Assembly: GCF_900176275.1 (NCBI RefSeq)
Contig: NZ_FWXD01000008.1
Coordinates: forward strand, 116,958-180,957
DNA length: 64,000 nt
Origin: Andreprevotia lacus DSM 23236
GTDB taxonomy: Bacteria; Pseudomonadota; Gammaproteobacteria; Burkholderiales; Chitinibacteraceae
Reading direction: 5' to 3'
A model generated the notes under the pieces. It had not been told where the DNA came from. It saw only the letters and a list, made by a program, of their open reading frames with translations, and made no database searches. Both the position numbers and the translations under genes were made by a program. Positions 16,895 to 29,773 of this stretch are shown one piece after another (the first letter of the stretch is position 1; every line of letters starts with the position of its first letter).

Positions 16895-19800
16895 ATGTTG
16901 GCTCGCTTCTTCACGGATCGCCCGGTCTTTGCCTGGGTGATCGCATTAATCATCGTGCTGGCAGGTTTGCTCGCTTTGCGGGAACTGCCGGTGGCCCAAT
17001 ATCCCGAGGTTGCGCCGCCCGCGCTGACCATCACCACCACATACCCGGGCGCCAGCGCCCAAGTGCTTGAAGACAGCGTCACCGCGCTGATCGAGCAGGA
17101 AATGAACGGGCTGGAAAACCTCCTGTACATGGAGTCGACCAGCGAAAGCAGCGGCATCGCCACGATCACGCTGACCTTCAATACCGGCACCAATATCGAC
17201 ATTGCGTCGGTGGAAGCGCAAAACCGCATCAAGCGCGTGGAAACACGTTTGCCCGCAGAAGTGCGCAGCCAGGGCATTCAGGTCAACAAGGCGCGCAACA
17301 ACTACCTGTTGTTCATCACCTTGTTCTCGCCGGATGGCTCGTACGACAGCACCGCGCTGGGCAACTATGTCAGCGCACAGGTGCTCGATTCGATCCGCCG
17401 CGTGAAGGGCGTGGGCGAAGCCAACCTGTTTGGTGCCGAATACGCGATGCGGATCTGGCTTGATCCGGTCAAGCTGGCCGGCTTCAAGATGACGCCGTCG
17501 GATGCGCTCAACGCAGTGCGGGCGCAGAACGTGCAGCTTGCCACGGGCGAACTGGGCCAGTTGCCGGCCGTGCCGGGGCAGGAACTGAATGCGTCGGTGG
17601 TGACCCGCGGGCGCTTCAATACACCCGAGGAATTCGGCAACATCATTCTGCGCGACGGCGGTAACGGTGCGCAGGTACGTCTGAAGGATGTCGCGCGTGT
17701 CGAGCTGGGTGCTTCGGATTACTCGGTGTCTGCCCGTCTGAACGGCAAGGAAACTGCTGCCATCGGCGTCAAACTGTCGTCGGACGGCAACGCGGTGGAA
17801 ACCGCCAAGCTGGTCAACGAAAAAATGGCCGAGCTGTCGAAGTATTTCCCCAAGGCTGTGGCATGGGAAATTCCGTACGACACGTCCAAGTTCGTTGAAA
17901 TCTCGATCAAGGAAGTGTTGAGCACGCTGGTTGAAGCCGTGGTGCTGGTGTTCCTGGTGATGTATCTGTTCCTGGGCAACCTGCGCGCTACGCTGATTCC
18001 GACCATCGTGGTGCCGATTGCGCTGACCGGCTCGCTGCTCGGGCTTTACCTGTTCGGCTACTCGATCAACGTCTTGACCTTGTTTGCGATGGTGCTGGCG
18101 ATCGGTATCCTGGTGGACGATGCCATCGTGGTGGTCGAGAACGTCGAGCGCATCATGTCCGAAGAAGGGCTGGCGCCGCGCGAAGCCACGCAGAAGGCCA
18201 TGGGTCAGATCGTCGGCGCGATCATTGCGATCACGCTGGTGCTGATGGCCGTATTCATCCCGATGGCTTTCTTCAGCGGCTCGGTCGGCGCGATTTACCG
18301 TCAGTTCTCGGTCACGCTGGTCCTGACCATGGCGTTCTCGGCGCTGATGGCACTGACCTTGACACCTGCTTTGTGCGCAACCCTGCTCAAACCCATCCAC
18401 AAGGGTGACTTGCACGAGCAGAAGGGCTTCTTCGGCTGGTTCAACCGCAAGTTTGCTGCCACCACCAATGGCTACGGCAATATCGTGCAGGGCCTGCTCA
18501 AGCGCACCTGGCTGGGCCTGATCATCTTTGCGGTGATTTTTGGCATCATGGCCTTGCTGTTCTCGCGCTTGCCTGCATCGTTCCTGCCGGACGAAGACCA
18601 GGGCTATTTCATTACCATGGTGCAATTGCCGGCCGGTGCCACGCGTGAGCGCTCGCTGGAAATCGTCAAGCAGGTAGAGGACTTCTATCTGGCGCAGCCG
18701 CAAATCCAGCGTACCGTTGGTGTGGTTGGTTACAGCTTCAACGGTCGCGGCCAGGCTGGCGCGCTGGTGTTCGTGCGGATGAAGGACTGGGATGAGCGTC
18801 CCAAGCCGGAAGACCAGGTAGGCTCGCTGGTTGGCAAGGCCAATATGACGCTGTTCCGCCTCAAGGAAGCCTTCATCTTCGCGCTCAACGTGCCGCCGAT
18901 TCCCGAACTGGCCTCGGTGGGTGGCTTCGACTTCCGCCTGCAAGACCGTGGCGGTGTCGGTCGCGATGCGCTGTACAACGCCCGCAACATGACACTGGGC
19001 ATGGCTGGCCAGAACAAGACGCTGCAAGGCGTGCGCCCTGAAGGTCAGGAACCGGGCCCGCAGCTCTATCTGGACATCGACCGCGTGAAGGCCAGCCAGC
19101 TTGGCATTTCCGCCAGCGACCTGAATGACACCTTGTCGATTGCACTCGGCTCAGCCTATGCCAATGACTATGTGCGTGAAGGCCGCATCCAGCGCGTATT
19201 GATGCAGGCAGATGCCGTATCGCGCTCCACGCCGGAGCAGCTGCTGCGACTGCAGGTGCGCAATGGTGCAGGCAACCTGGTGCCGCTGTCGGAAATCGCA
19301 ACCGCCAAATGGGTGGTGGGTGCACCGCTGCTGAACCGCTTCAACGGGCTGCCGTCGTACAAGATTTCCGGTACGGCTGCACCGGGCAAGAGTACCGGTG
19401 ATGCCATGGCTGCAATGGAAGAAATTGCCAAGCAATTGCCGGCGGGCGTAGGTTTCGAGTGGGCCGGGCAGTCGTATCAGGAACGTGTTTCGGGTTCGCA
19501 GGCACCGGCGCTGTATGCCTTGTCACTGCTGGTGGTGTTCTTGTGCCTGGCTGCGCTGTACGAGAGCTGGTCCATCCCGTTTGCCGTGTTGCTGGCGGTG
19601 CCACTGGGTGTATTCGGCGCGGTGCTGGCAATGACCGTGCGCGGCCTGCCGGACGACGTGTACTTCAAGGTAGGCTTGATCGCCATCATCGGCTTGTCGG
19701 CCAAGAACGCGATTCTGATCATCGAATTTGCGCGTGAGCAGATGCAGGCAGGCCATGATCTGATCTCGGCGACGCTGGAAGCTTGCCGTCTGCGTTTCCG

Positions 19801-20041
19801 TCCCATTCTGATGACGTCGATCGCCTTCGTTGCAGGCGTGTCGCCGCTGGTGACATCGAGTGGTGCAGGTGCGGCCAGTCGTCATGCCATCGGGACTGGC
19901 GTGGTGGGGGGCATGATCGCAGCGACGCTGTTTGCGGTATTCCTGGTGCCGGTGTTTTTCGTGGTGGTGCGGCGCATCTTCCCCGAGAAGGCTCGCAAGG
20001 CACCGGAAGTCAGCGACAACATCACCGATGACCATCGTTAA
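16895..20041 (+). CDS. RND multidrug efflux transporter, inner-membrane pump (AcrB/MexB type)
   Basis: The 1048-residue pump of the HAE1 family has 12 expected membrane helices and two large periplasmic loops. The proton-relay pair is present as D408-D409 in GILVDDAIVVVENVERI, and the start MLARFFTDRPVFAWVIALIIVLAG is the usual first helix. It exports hydrophobic drugs using the proton gradient. It starts 15 bases after the adaptor stop, with AAGGAGAG upstream. Length agrees with AcrB (1049). Confidence 0.96.
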   Translation: MLARFFTDRPVFAWVIALIIVLAGLLALRELPVAQYPEVAPPALTITTTYPGASAQVLEDSVTALIEQEMNGLENLLYMESTSESSGIATITLTFNTGTNIDIASVEAQNRIKRVETRLPAEVRSQGIQVNKARNNYLLFITLFSPDGSYDSTALGNYVSAQVLDSIRRVKGVGEANLFGAEYAMRIWLDPVKLAGFKMTPSDALNAVRAQNVQLATGELGQLPAVPGQELNASVVTRGRFNTPEEFGNIILRDGGNGAQVRLKDVARVELGASDYSVSARLNGKETAAIGVKLSSDGNAVETAKLVNEKMAELSKYFPKAVAWEIPYDTSKFVEISIKEVLSTLVEAVVLVFLVMYLFLGNLRATLIPTIVVPIALTGSLLGLYLFGYSINVLTLFAMVLAIGILVDDAIVVVENVERIMSEEGLAPREATQKAMGQIVGAIIAITLVLMAVFIPMAFFSGSVGAIYRQFSVTLVLTMAFSALMALTLTPALCATLLKPIHKGDLHEQKGFFGWFNRKFAATTNGYGNIVQGLLKRTWLGLIIFAVIFGIMALLFSRLPASFLPDEDQGYFITMVQLPAGATRERSLEIVKQVEDFYLAQPQIQRTVGVVGYSFNGRGQAGALVFVRMKDWDERPKPEDQVGSLVGKANMTLFRLKEAFIFALNVPPIPELASVGGFDFRLQDRGGVGRDALYNARNMTLGMAGQNKTLQGVRPEGQEPGPQLYLDIDRVKASQLGISASDLNDTLSIALGSAYANDYVREGRIQRVLMQADAVSRSTPEQLLRLQVRNGAGNLVPLSEIATAKWVVGAPLLNRFNGLPSYKISGTAAPGKSTGDAMAAMEEIAKQLPAGVGFEWAGQSYQERVSGSQAPALYALSLLVVFLCLAALYESWSIPFAVLLAVPLGVFGAVLAMTVRGLPDDVYFKVGLIAIIGLSAKNAILIIEFAREQMQAGHDLISATLEACRLRFRPILMTSIAFVAGVSPLVTSSGAGAASRHAIGTGVVGGMIAATLFAVFLVPVFFVVVRRIFPEKARKAPEVSDNITDDHR

Positions 20042-20051
20042 GGATAACGCC

Positions 20052-21449
20052 ATGCGAAATGTTTTGACTTTACTCCCGCTGGCGGCGCTCATTTCGGCTT
20101 GCTCGCTGGCCCCGACCTACGAGCGTCCGGCTCTGCCGGTACCGGTGGCGGCAGGCAACGCGACTGCGGCGCAGGATGTATCGCTGCCGCAGTGGCAGTC
20201 CTACTTTGCCGACCCGGTACTGCGCAGCCTGATTGAGGCTGCGCTGGACAACAACCGCGACCTGCGCGTTGCGACCGCCCGTATTCAGGAGGCCCGCGCC
20301 CTGTATGGCGTAACCAATGCTGATCGCCTGCCCACCCTGAACGCAACCGCTGCCGAGTCGGCCAACCGTGTGCCGGCCAAGGTGGCCGGTGCGCCGGATG
20401 ATGTGGTTTCACGCACTTACAGCGCAAATGTCGGCATTACCGCCTACGAGCTGGATTTCTGGGGTCGCGTGGCCAATCTGTCCGAATCGGCCAAGGCCAG
20501 CTATCTGGGTACCGTAGAGGCCCAGCGTTCGGCGCGCATCTCGCTGATTACGGCTGTGGCCAATGCCTACTGGAGCGCACGCAGCCTGAACGAGCGTGCA
20601 GACTATGCCGGCAAAACAGCTGGCGCCTACCGTGACAGCCTCAAGGTCGTGAAGCGTCAGTATGAAGTGGGCACCACCAGCAAGCTGGATGCGCTGCAAG
20701 CCGAGGCCGCCGTTGATTCGGCACTGGCAGAGCAGGTGAGCCTGCAGCGCCAGGCCCGCAATGCCGTTAACGCCTTGCAGCTGCTGGTTGGCCAGCCGGT
20801 TGCTCTGCCTGCACCCTCGGCGGCACTGGTCGACACGCTGGCCGCCAGCAAGGTACCGGCAGGCATCAGCTCCAGCACCTTGCTGCTGCGCCCTGACGTT
20901 CGCCAGGCCGAGTTTGCACTGAAGTCTGCCAATGCCAACATTGGTGCGGCACGTGCAGCGTTCTTCCCGTCGATCACACTGACGGCCAGTACCGGCGTGG
21001 CCAGCAATGAGCTGGGCACGCTGTTCAGCAGTGGCAGCGGGGCATGGAGCTTCCTGCCGCAAATCAAGCTGCCGCTGTTTGACTGGGGTCGGAACAAGGC
21101 CAGTCTGGACGTGGCCGAAGCGCGCAAGGTGATTGCCGTCGCCCAGTATGAAAAGACGGTGCAGACCGCGTTCAGTGAGGTTGCCAACGCACTGTCCGAC
21201 CAGCAGGGCTTGGAAGACTATCTGGTGGCGCAGCGCCGCGTGGTGGCGCGCCAGTCGGATCGTTTGAAGATTGCCATGGCGCGTTATCAGGCCGGCGTGG
21301 AAAGCTATCTGCAAGTGCTGGATGCCCAGCGCTCGCTGTTTGCCGCGCAACAATCGCTGATTGAAGCATCACGTGCGCGTCTGGCGGTTACCGCCGACGT
21401 GTTCAAGGCGCTTGGTGGCGACGAGCAAAAGGCATCCGACGCTTCCTGA
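20052..21449 (+). CDS. Efflux outer-membrane channel lipoprotein (OprM/NodT family)
   Basis: The 465-residue protein has a lipoprotein signal with LISAC (Cys17) and two outer-membrane efflux repeats typical of TolC-like channels, each with long coiled helices (for example RQYEVGTTSKLDALQAEAAV and ARYQAGVESYLQVLDAQRSL). It forms the outer duct of the tripartite pump. The ATG at 20052 lies 10 bases after the pump stop with AAGGATAACGCC upstream. A strong terminator ends the operon. Confidence 0.94.
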   Translation: MRNVLTLLPLAALISACSLAPTYERPALPVPVAAGNATAAQDVSLPQWQSYFADPVLRSLIEAALDNNRDLRVATARIQEARALYGVTNADRLPTLNATAAESANRVPAKVAGAPDDVVSRTYSANVGITAYELDFWGRVANLSESAKASYLGTVEAQRSARISLITAVANAYWSARSLNERADYAGKTAGAYRDSLKVVKRQYEVGTTSKLDALQAEAAVDSALAEQVSLQRQARNAVNALQLLVGQPVALPAPSAALVDTLAASKVPAGISSSTLLLRPDVRQAEFALKSANANIGAARAAFFPSITLTASTGVASNELGTLFSSGSGAWSFLPQIKLPLFDWGRNKASLDVAEARKVIAVAQYEKTVQTAFSEVANALSDQQGLEDYLVAQRRVVARQSDRLKIAMARYQAGVESYLQVLDAQRSLFAAQQSLIEASRARLAVTADVFKALGGDEQKASDAS

Positions 21450-21474
21450 CCGGATGTCGCAGCAGGCAGGAATG

Positions 21475-21502
21475 AAAAAACCCGGCAAACGCCGGGTTTT
21501 TT
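21475..21502. terminator. Terminator between the efflux operon and phaB
   Basis: AAAAAACCCGGC and GCCGGGTTTTTT pair around AAAC. It sits between converging genes and has T runs on both strands. Confidence 0.9.
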
Positions 21503-21521
21503 CTTGCTCAGCTACTGCAGA

Positions 21522-22256
21522 TCAGCAGGTGTGCTGCCCGCCGTTGATGGCGACGTTGGCCCCTGTCATGAAGCCGGCCAGGTCAGACGCCATATAGGCC
21601 ACCAGCGCGGCAATCTCTTCCGGCTTGCCCAGACGGTTGACCGGAATGCCGGCAATGATCTTGTTGCGCACGTCTTCCGGCACGGCCATGACCATGTCGG
21701 TGGCGATATAGCCCGGGCTGATGGTGTTCACGGTCACGCCCTTGCGCGCTACTTCCTGCGCCAGCGCCATGGTGAACCCGTGCATGCCAGCCTTGGCTGC
21801 CGAGTAGTTGGTCTGGCCGAACTGGCCCTTCTGGCCGTTGATCGACGAGATATTGATCACACGACCCCAGCCACGCTCGGTCATGCCATCAACAAACTGT
21901 TTGGTGACATTGAACACGGAGTCCAGGTTGGTCTTGATGACCGCATCCCAGTTCACCTTGTCCAGCTTTTTGAAGGAAGCATCGCGCGTGATGCCTGCAT
22001 TGTTGACCAGCACATCGACCGGGCCGACGTCGGCGGTGATCCGGCCAGCCAGCGCAACGCATTCATCAAAATCGGTCACATCGCATTGATAGGCATGGAA
22101 GGAATAACCCGCTTCCTTGCCCGATGCCAGCCATTCAACTTCCTTGCCCGGCTTGGAGTATGTCGTGACCACGGTGTAGCCTGCGTCGGCCAGCGCCTTG
22201 CAGATTGATGTACCGATACCACCCATGCCGCCAGTAATCAGCGCCACTTTTGCCAT
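21522..22256 (-). CDS. phaB: Acetoacetyl-CoA reductase (short-chain dehydrogenase, PhaB-like)
   Basis: The 244-residue SDR has the Rossmann motif TGGMGGIGTSI, NNAG, and the catalytic Ser-Tyr-Lys (INISSINGQKG, YSAAKAG). NISSINGQKGQFGQTNYSAAKAGMHGF matches PhaB enzymes, which reduce acetoacetyl-CoA with NADPH to 3-hydroxybutyryl-CoA for polyhydroxybutyrate. No other pha gene is in the window. The start is the ATG at 22256; upstream frame to 22307 lacks similarity. FabG is the main alternative but fits less well. Confidence 0.85.
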   Translation of the reverse strand: MAKVALITGGMGGIGTSICKALADAGYTVVTTYSKPGKEVEWLASGKEAGYSFHAYQCDVTDFDECVALAGRITADVGPVDVLVNNAGITRDASFKKLDKVNWDAVIKTNLDSVFNVTKQFVDGMTERGWGRVINISSINGQKGQFGQTNYSAAKAGMHGFTMALAQEVARKGVTVNTISPGYIATDMVMAVPEDVRNKIIAGIPVNRLGKPEEIAALVAYMASDLAGFMTGANVAINGGQHTC

Positions 22257-22395
22257 GCTAAAACTTCCTTTTCTGTTCGTCAGACTGGGTATAAGGGAAA
22301 ATCCCAATGTTCGGCGCCTTCGGGCACTCTTTTGAAGCGCAAACTTTGCAGTTATGAAATGTTTTAGTCAACAAAAACACGAATAGGTAGGATGA

Positions 22396-23283
22396 ATGTC
22401 ACAAGCAGTTGACGGAACAAACAAAATTGTTCTGATTTCCGGATGTTCTTCGGGGATCGGTTATACGGTTGCGCATGGTTTGCGGGCGGATGGCTGGCGG
22501 GTATTTGCCACCGCGCGGGATACTGAAGATGCAGAGGCGCTGCAGGCGGAAGGGTTCGACAGTTTCGTACTCGACATCGCCGATCCGGATAGCATAGCGG
22601 CAGGTGTCGCCCATCTGCTGGCACAGACCGACGGGCGGCTGGATGCGCTGTTCAATAACGCCGGTTTCGGCCTGCCTGGTGCAGTGGAAGACCTCAGCCG
22701 CGCTGCCATGCGCCATCAGTTTGAAACCAATGTATTCGGCAGCATGGAGCTGACCAATGCCCTGCTGCCGGTGATGCGCAAGCAGGGGCAGGGCAGGGTC
22801 ATCTTCAACAGCTCCATCCTGGGCTTTGCGGCCATGCCATATCGTGGTGCCTATAACGCCAGCAAGTTTGCGCTGGAAGGCTTTGCCGATACGCTGCGCC
22901 AGGAATTGCATGGCAGTGGCGTGCATGTGGTGCTGGTAGAACCCGGCCCGATCAGCAGCCGCTTTCGCGCCAATGCGCAGATACAGTTCGAGCGCTGGGT
23001 AGGCGGGAGTGGCAGTTTTCACGAACCAGCCTATCAGGCCATGCGTGCACGGCTGGCCAAGGAAGGCCCTGCATCGCCATTCACGCTCTCGCCCGATGCC
23101 GTGCTGGTGGCGGTGCGCAAGGCGCTGCAGGCCCGCCGTCCGGCGGCACGTTATCGCGTGACGCTGCCTGCTCGCGCATTCTGGTATCTGAAGCGCTTGC
23201 TGCCCACATGCCTGCTCGACCGCATGTTGCTGGCCGCCAGCGGTGACGAACCGGGTGTCGCCTATGGCCGCAGGCGCGCTTAA
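22396..23283 (+). CDS. SDR family oxidoreductase
   Basis: The 295-residue classical short-chain dehydrogenase has SGCSSGIGYTVA, NNAGFG, and the catalytic YNASK (Y-x-x-x-K). The last 50 residues (VTLPARAFWYLKRLLPTCLLD) form a hydrophobic C-terminal extension common in retinol-dehydrogenase-like bacterial SDRs. The substrate is unknown. It is divergent from phaB; the 139-base gap is A+T-rich. The start at 22396 follows GGTAGGA. Confidence 0.85.
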   Translation: MSQAVDGTNKIVLISGCSSGIGYTVAHGLRADGWRVFATARDTEDAEALQAEGFDSFVLDIADPDSIAAGVAHLLAQTDGRLDALFNNAGFGLPGAVEDLSRAAMRHQFETNVFGSMELTNALLPVMRKQGQGRVIFNSSILGFAAMPYRGAYNASKFALEGFADTLRQELHGSGVHVVLVEPGPISSRFRANAQIQFERWVGGSGSFHEPAYQAMRARLAKEGPASPFTLSPDAVLVAVRKALQARRPAARYRVTLPARAFWYLKRLLPTCLLDRMLLAASGDEPGVAYGRRRA

Positions 23284-23319
23284 GCTGCCTCACGCATATT
23301 CACGCATGCTTGTCCAGAA

Positions 23320-25028
<1,709 letters not shown>

Positions 25029-25079
25029 TCGCGCTTTGTCGCCGGTCAAGGCCGGCGACCGCCTGACGGAGTAACATCT

Positions 25080-25931
25080 ATGAAGCTGTGTGGATTTGAC
25101 GTTGGTCTGGATCGGCCGTTTTTCCTGATCGCCGGCCCGTGCATCATCGAAGGTGAGCAATTCTCCATCGATGTGGCCGGCCAGTTGAAGGAAATCACCA
25201 CCGAGCTGGGCATCAACTTCATTTTCAAGTCGAGTTTCGACAAGGCCAATCGCTCGTCGGGCAAATCGTTCCGTGGCTATGGCATGGACGAAGGCTTGCG
25301 CATCCTTGCCAAGGTGAAAGAACAGATCGGCGTGCCGGTATTGACCGACATCCACGAAATCGAGCAAATCAAGCCGGTTTCGGAAGTGGTGGATGTGCTG
25401 CAGACGCCAGCCTTTTTGTGCCGCCAGACCGATTTCATCCGCGCTTGCGCCCAGTCGGGCAAACCGGTGAACATCAAGAAGGGCCAGTTCCTTGCCCCTG
25501 GCGACATGAAGAACGTCATCGACAAGGCGCGCGAAGCCGCCCGTGAAGCCGGCCTGAACGACGATGCCTTCATGGCCTGCGAGCGTGGTGCCAGCTTTGG
25601 CTACAACAATCTGGTGTCCGACATGCGCTCGCTGGCCATCATGCGCGAAACCGGTTGCCCGGTGGTGTTTGATGCCACCCACTCGGTGCAGTTGCCGGGC
25701 GGGCAGGGCGACAAATCGGGCGGCCAGCGCGAATTCGTACCGGTACTGGCGCGTGCTGCGATTGCCGCAGGTGTGGCGGGCGTGTTTGCCGAAACGCACC
25801 CGGACCCGGCCTGCGCCAAGTCGGACGGCCCCAATGCGTGGCCACTGGGCAGGATGAAAGAATTGCTGGTGACGCTGCAAGCCATCGACCGTGCGGTCAA
25901 GGCCGGCAGCTTCATCGAACACACTTTGTAA
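25080..25931 (+). CDS. kdsA: 3-deoxy-8-phosphooctulonate synthase (KDO-8-P synthase)
   Basis: The 283-residue TIM-barrel enzyme condenses phosphoenolpyruvate with arabinose-5-phosphate for lipopolysaccharide core. Visible features are [21 protein letters not shown], the GQFLAPGDM loop, FDATHSVQ and FAETHPDP. It lies 51 bases after pyrG. Its presence agrees with a Gram-negative outer membrane. Confidence 0.97.
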   Translation: MKLCGFDVGLDRPFFLIAGPCIIEGEQFSIDVAGQLKEITTELGINFIFKSSFDKANRSSGKSFRGYGMDEGLRILAKVKEQIGVPVLTDIHEIEQIKPVSEVVDVLQTPAFLCRQTDFIRACAQSGKPVNIKKGQFLAPGDMKNVIDKAREAAREAGLNDDAFMACERGASFGYNNLVSDMRSLAIMRETGCPVVFDATHSVQLPGGQGDKSGGQREFVPVLARAAIAAGVAGVFAETHPDPACAKSDGPNAWPLGRMKELLVTLQAIDRAVKAGSFIEHTL

Positions 25932-25953
25932 TCTGAGCCGGCTACCGTGGTAG

Positions 25954-27294
<1,341 letters not shown>

Positions 27295-27324
27295 TCGGTA
27301 GCAGCACAAGCTGTAGTAACATCC

Positions 27325-27355
27325 AAAGCCGGGGCCTGCGGGTTCCGGCTTTTTT
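27325..27355 (+). terminator. Terminator between eno and ftsB
   Basis: AAAGCCGG and CCGGCTTT pair across 12 bases and are followed by TTTT. Some read-through into ftsB is expected because no separate ftsB promoter is evident. Confidence 0.7.
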
Positions 27356-27371
27356 CATTACGATTCATCTC

Positions 27372-27713
27372 ATGCGCATTCTTGCTATCGTTCTCGCCCT
27401 GATGATTGCCCTGCTGCAATGGCCCTTGTGGATAGGCAAGGGCAGCTGGCTGCGTGTCTGGCAGCTGGACCAGGAACTGGCGGTGCGCAAGACGCAGAAT
27501 GGCAAGCTCAGGGAACGCAACGGCGCACTGGAGGCCGAAGTGCTGGACCTCAAGACCGGCACCGATGCGATTGAGGAGCGTGCGCGCAACGAACTGGGCA
27601 TGATCCGCCCGGATGAGGTGTTCTTTCAGGTGCTCGATTCGCGCAAGCTGGCCTCTGCCGCCAGCAGCGTTGCACTGGCATCGGCACCACTGGCAGCTTC
27701 CGCAGCCCGCTAG
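27372..27713 (+). CDS. ftsB: Cell division protein FtsB
   Basis: The 113-residue bitopic protein has one membrane helix (about 2-20, [18 protein letters not shown]) and a periplasmic coiled coil (about 33-72, [19 protein letters not shown]). It ends [20 protein letters not shown], the FtsB signature. FtsB bridges FtsQ and FtsL in the divisome. Its place behind eno is common in proteobacteria. The C-terminal 20 residues are Ala/Ser-rich and look disordered. Confidence 0.93.
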   Translation: MRILAIVLALMIALLQWPLWIGKGSWLRVWQLDQELAVRKTQNGKLRERNGALEAEVLDLKTGTDAIEERARNELGMIRPDEVFFQVLDSRKLASAASSVALASAPLAASAAR

Positions 27714-27757
27714 CAAACTGTGCTGCTGGTGTGGGCCATTCATCATCAAAACACCTG

Positions 27758-27800
27758 CTGTTATCCCTAACTGTTACCCTTTTGTGCGCGCCGCTATAGT
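27758..27800 (+). promoter_or_regulatory. Promoter and direct repeats ahead of the MocR gene
   Basis: Two CTGTTA copies (27758-27763 and 27771-27776, 13-base period) end 18 bases before a TATAGT -10 (27795-27800). MocR regulators often bind direct repeats at their own promoter, so autoregulation is plausible. Confidence 0.4.
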
Positions 27801-27828
27801 CTGACGATACCGTCAGGAGCGCCGTGTC

Positions 27829-29325
27829 ATGACCGACTTTTCGCACCCGCGCCGCAAGGCCGATACCCTGTACTTCCAGTTGGCGGAAGAACTGGCTCAG
27901 GCCATTGCCAGCGGCCTGCTCAAGCGTGGCGAAAAGCTGCCCTCCATCCGAAAATTGTCCACGCAGCGCCAGGTCAGCCTGTCGACGGTGATGGAAGCCT
28001 ATCGCGAGCTGGAAGACCGTGGCGTGATCGAAGCACGCCCGCAAAGCGGTTTCTATGTGTGCGAGGCGGCCAGCGCTTTTGTCTGCCCTGCGCTGACCCA
28101 GCCACCATCGGTGCCACGCAACGTGGTCACACCGGCCGAGCTGTGGCCCTATCACGCGCATGACCTGCACAAGATCAAGGTGGACTTCGGCTTTGCCGTG
28201 CTTTCGCCCGAGGTATTTCCCACCCAGCCCCTGCAGCGCCTGCTGGCACAAACCACGCGCTATCAGCCGCGCATGCTGGCCGACTACGGCAAGCCGGCCG
28301 GCGATCTGGAGCTGCGCCGGCATATCGCGCGCCGGGCGCTGGCCTGGGGCGGGCACTTCGAGGCCGAGGACGTGCTGATTACCAATGGCTGCATCGAGGC
28401 GCTCAACCTCTGCCTGCGGGCGGTCACACAGCCGGGTGACGTGGTGGCGATTGAATCACCCACCTATTTCGGCCTGCTGCAGATCCTGGAGAGCTTCCAG
28501 CTCAAGGCGCTGGAAATCCCGACCCACCCGCAAACCGGCATCTCGATTGAAGCGCTGGAGCTGGCCACGCGCAATGGCGAGGTCAAGGCCTGCCTGCTGA
28601 TTCCCAACTTCTCCAATCCGCTGGGCAGCCTGATGCCGGACGAGAACAAGAAACGTCTGGTCGAATTGCTGGCCAGCCGCAATATCCCGTTGATCGAGGA
28701 TGACATTTACGGCGAGTTCTATCGCAGCGGCAACCGGCCGCGCCCGGCCAAGGCCTTTGATACCACCGATAACGTGATGCTCTGTTCGTCGTTTACCAAG
28801 GTGCTGGCACCGGGCATGCGCATCGGCTGGGTGGCTGGCGGTCGCTGGCGGCGCGAGATCGAAAAGCTGAAGTTCATCAACACCTATTCGACGCCGCTGG
28901 CGTTCCAGCAAACCATCGCACGCTTTCTGGAGAACGGTGGTTATGATCACCACCTGCGCCGGCTGCGCCGCATTGTGGCAGAGCAGGTGGATGGTGCCGT
29001 AGCAGCCATCCGGCGCTATTTCCCGGCCGATACGCGCCTTAATGTGCCACAGGGGGGCTTTGCGCTGTGGATCGAGTTACCGGAGGCCATCAATACGCGC
29101 GAATTGCTCAATCTGGCCATGCCGGAAGGGATCAGTTTTGCCTATGGCGAGCTGTTTTCGCCCAGCCACAGCTATCAGAACTGCATGCGCATCTGTGCGG
29201 TGGAGCCGTGGACAACCCGTCATGAGCGGGCGATCCAGCGGCTGGGCGAGCTTTGCCAGCAACTGCTTGCGCAACGTGCTGCAGATGGCGCGGCAAGCGT
29301 GCTGCCGGCAGGAGAGGCCGCCTGA
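27829..29325 (+). CDS. MocR-type regulator: GntR helix-turn-helix fused to a PLP aminotransferase domain
   Basis: The 498-residue protein has a GntR winged helix (about 14-75, LYFQLAEELAQAIASGLLKRGEKLPSIRKLS) and a fold-type I aminotransferase domain (about 110-480). The PLP lysine is K324 in SSFTKVLAPGMRIGW, with the usual NPLG and DDIYGEF motifs. MocR proteins sense PLP-bound amines and regulate nearby genes; the target here is unknown. A DUF2917 gene follows on the other strand. Confidence 0.92.
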   Translation: MTDFSHPRRKADTLYFQLAEELAQAIASGLLKRGEKLPSIRKLSTQRQVSLSTVMEAYRELEDRGVIEARPQSGFYVCEAASAFVCPALTQPPSVPRNVVTPAELWPYHAHDLHKIKVDFGFAVLSPEVFPTQPLQRLLAQTTRYQPRMLADYGKPAGDLELRRHIARRALAWGGHFEAEDVLITNGCIEALNLCLRAVTQPGDVVAIESPTYFGLLQILESFQLKALEIPTHPQTGISIEALELATRNGEVKACLLIPNFSNPLGSLMPDENKKRLVELLASRNIPLIEDDIYGEFYRSGNRPRPAKAFDTTDNVMLCSSFTKVLAPGMRIGWVAGGRWRREIEKLKFINTYSTPLAFQQTIARFLENGGYDHHLRRLRRIVAEQVDGAVAAIRRYFPADTRLNVPQGGFALWIELPEAINTRELLNLAMPEGISFAYGELFSPSHSYQNCMRICAVEPWTTRHERAIQRLGELCQQLLAQRAADGAASVLPAGEAA

Positions 29326-29351
29326 GCATGTCGTCCGGGCAGGTTGCCGGG

Positions 29352-29642
29352 TCAGTACGTGGAAACGCTCATCATTGCGTCGTCATCGCTCGGCGCAAGG
29401 CGCATGACGACCTCGCAGCTGGCCGGCCCCTGGTACTGCATCTCTTCGCAGTGCTGCGAATACGACATCATGCAAGGGGGGAGCTGTTCGGATTCATCAA
29501 GCATGATGACGTCGAAGCGGCTGCCGCACAGCGAATCCAGCGCCCCTTTGAGGGCGGCCAGATCGTCGATCAGTTCGGCATGGGCGGGCGTGGTGATCAG
29601 GCAGGCAGCAATGGCGAGCGCACTGCAGAAAGGACGGAACAT
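29352..29642 (-). CDS. Small secreted hypothetical protein
   Basis: This 96-residue protein has a clear signal peptide (MFRPFCSALAIAACLITTPAHA, cut before ELIDD). The mature part has four cysteines (SLCGS, PPCMM, QHCEE, ASCEV) that could form two disulfides. I do not recognise a family. A very strong AAAGGAGG site precedes the ATG at 29642. It lies tail to tail with the MocR gene. Confidence 0.65.
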   Translation of the reverse strand: MFRPFCSALAIAACLITTPAHAELIDDLAALKGALDSLCGSRFDVIMLDESEQLPPCMMSYSQHCEEMQYQGPASCEVVMRLAPSDDDAMMSVSTY

Positions 29643-29773
29643 GGTGCACCTCCTTTCAAGAGGGTGCCGGGCTAGGGCAAAGGTATGCAGACCCGCTCAA
29701 ACGGTATTACCGAATTTGAAGGGTGTCTTGATCTGACTATAGCCAGCCCGGCGAGTTTCACCTTACAAAGCGC

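Noticed and set aside
16946..19027. A 693-codon minus-strand frame opposite the RND pump
   Set aside because: It is His/Arg/Gln-rich antisense translation of a clear pump gene.
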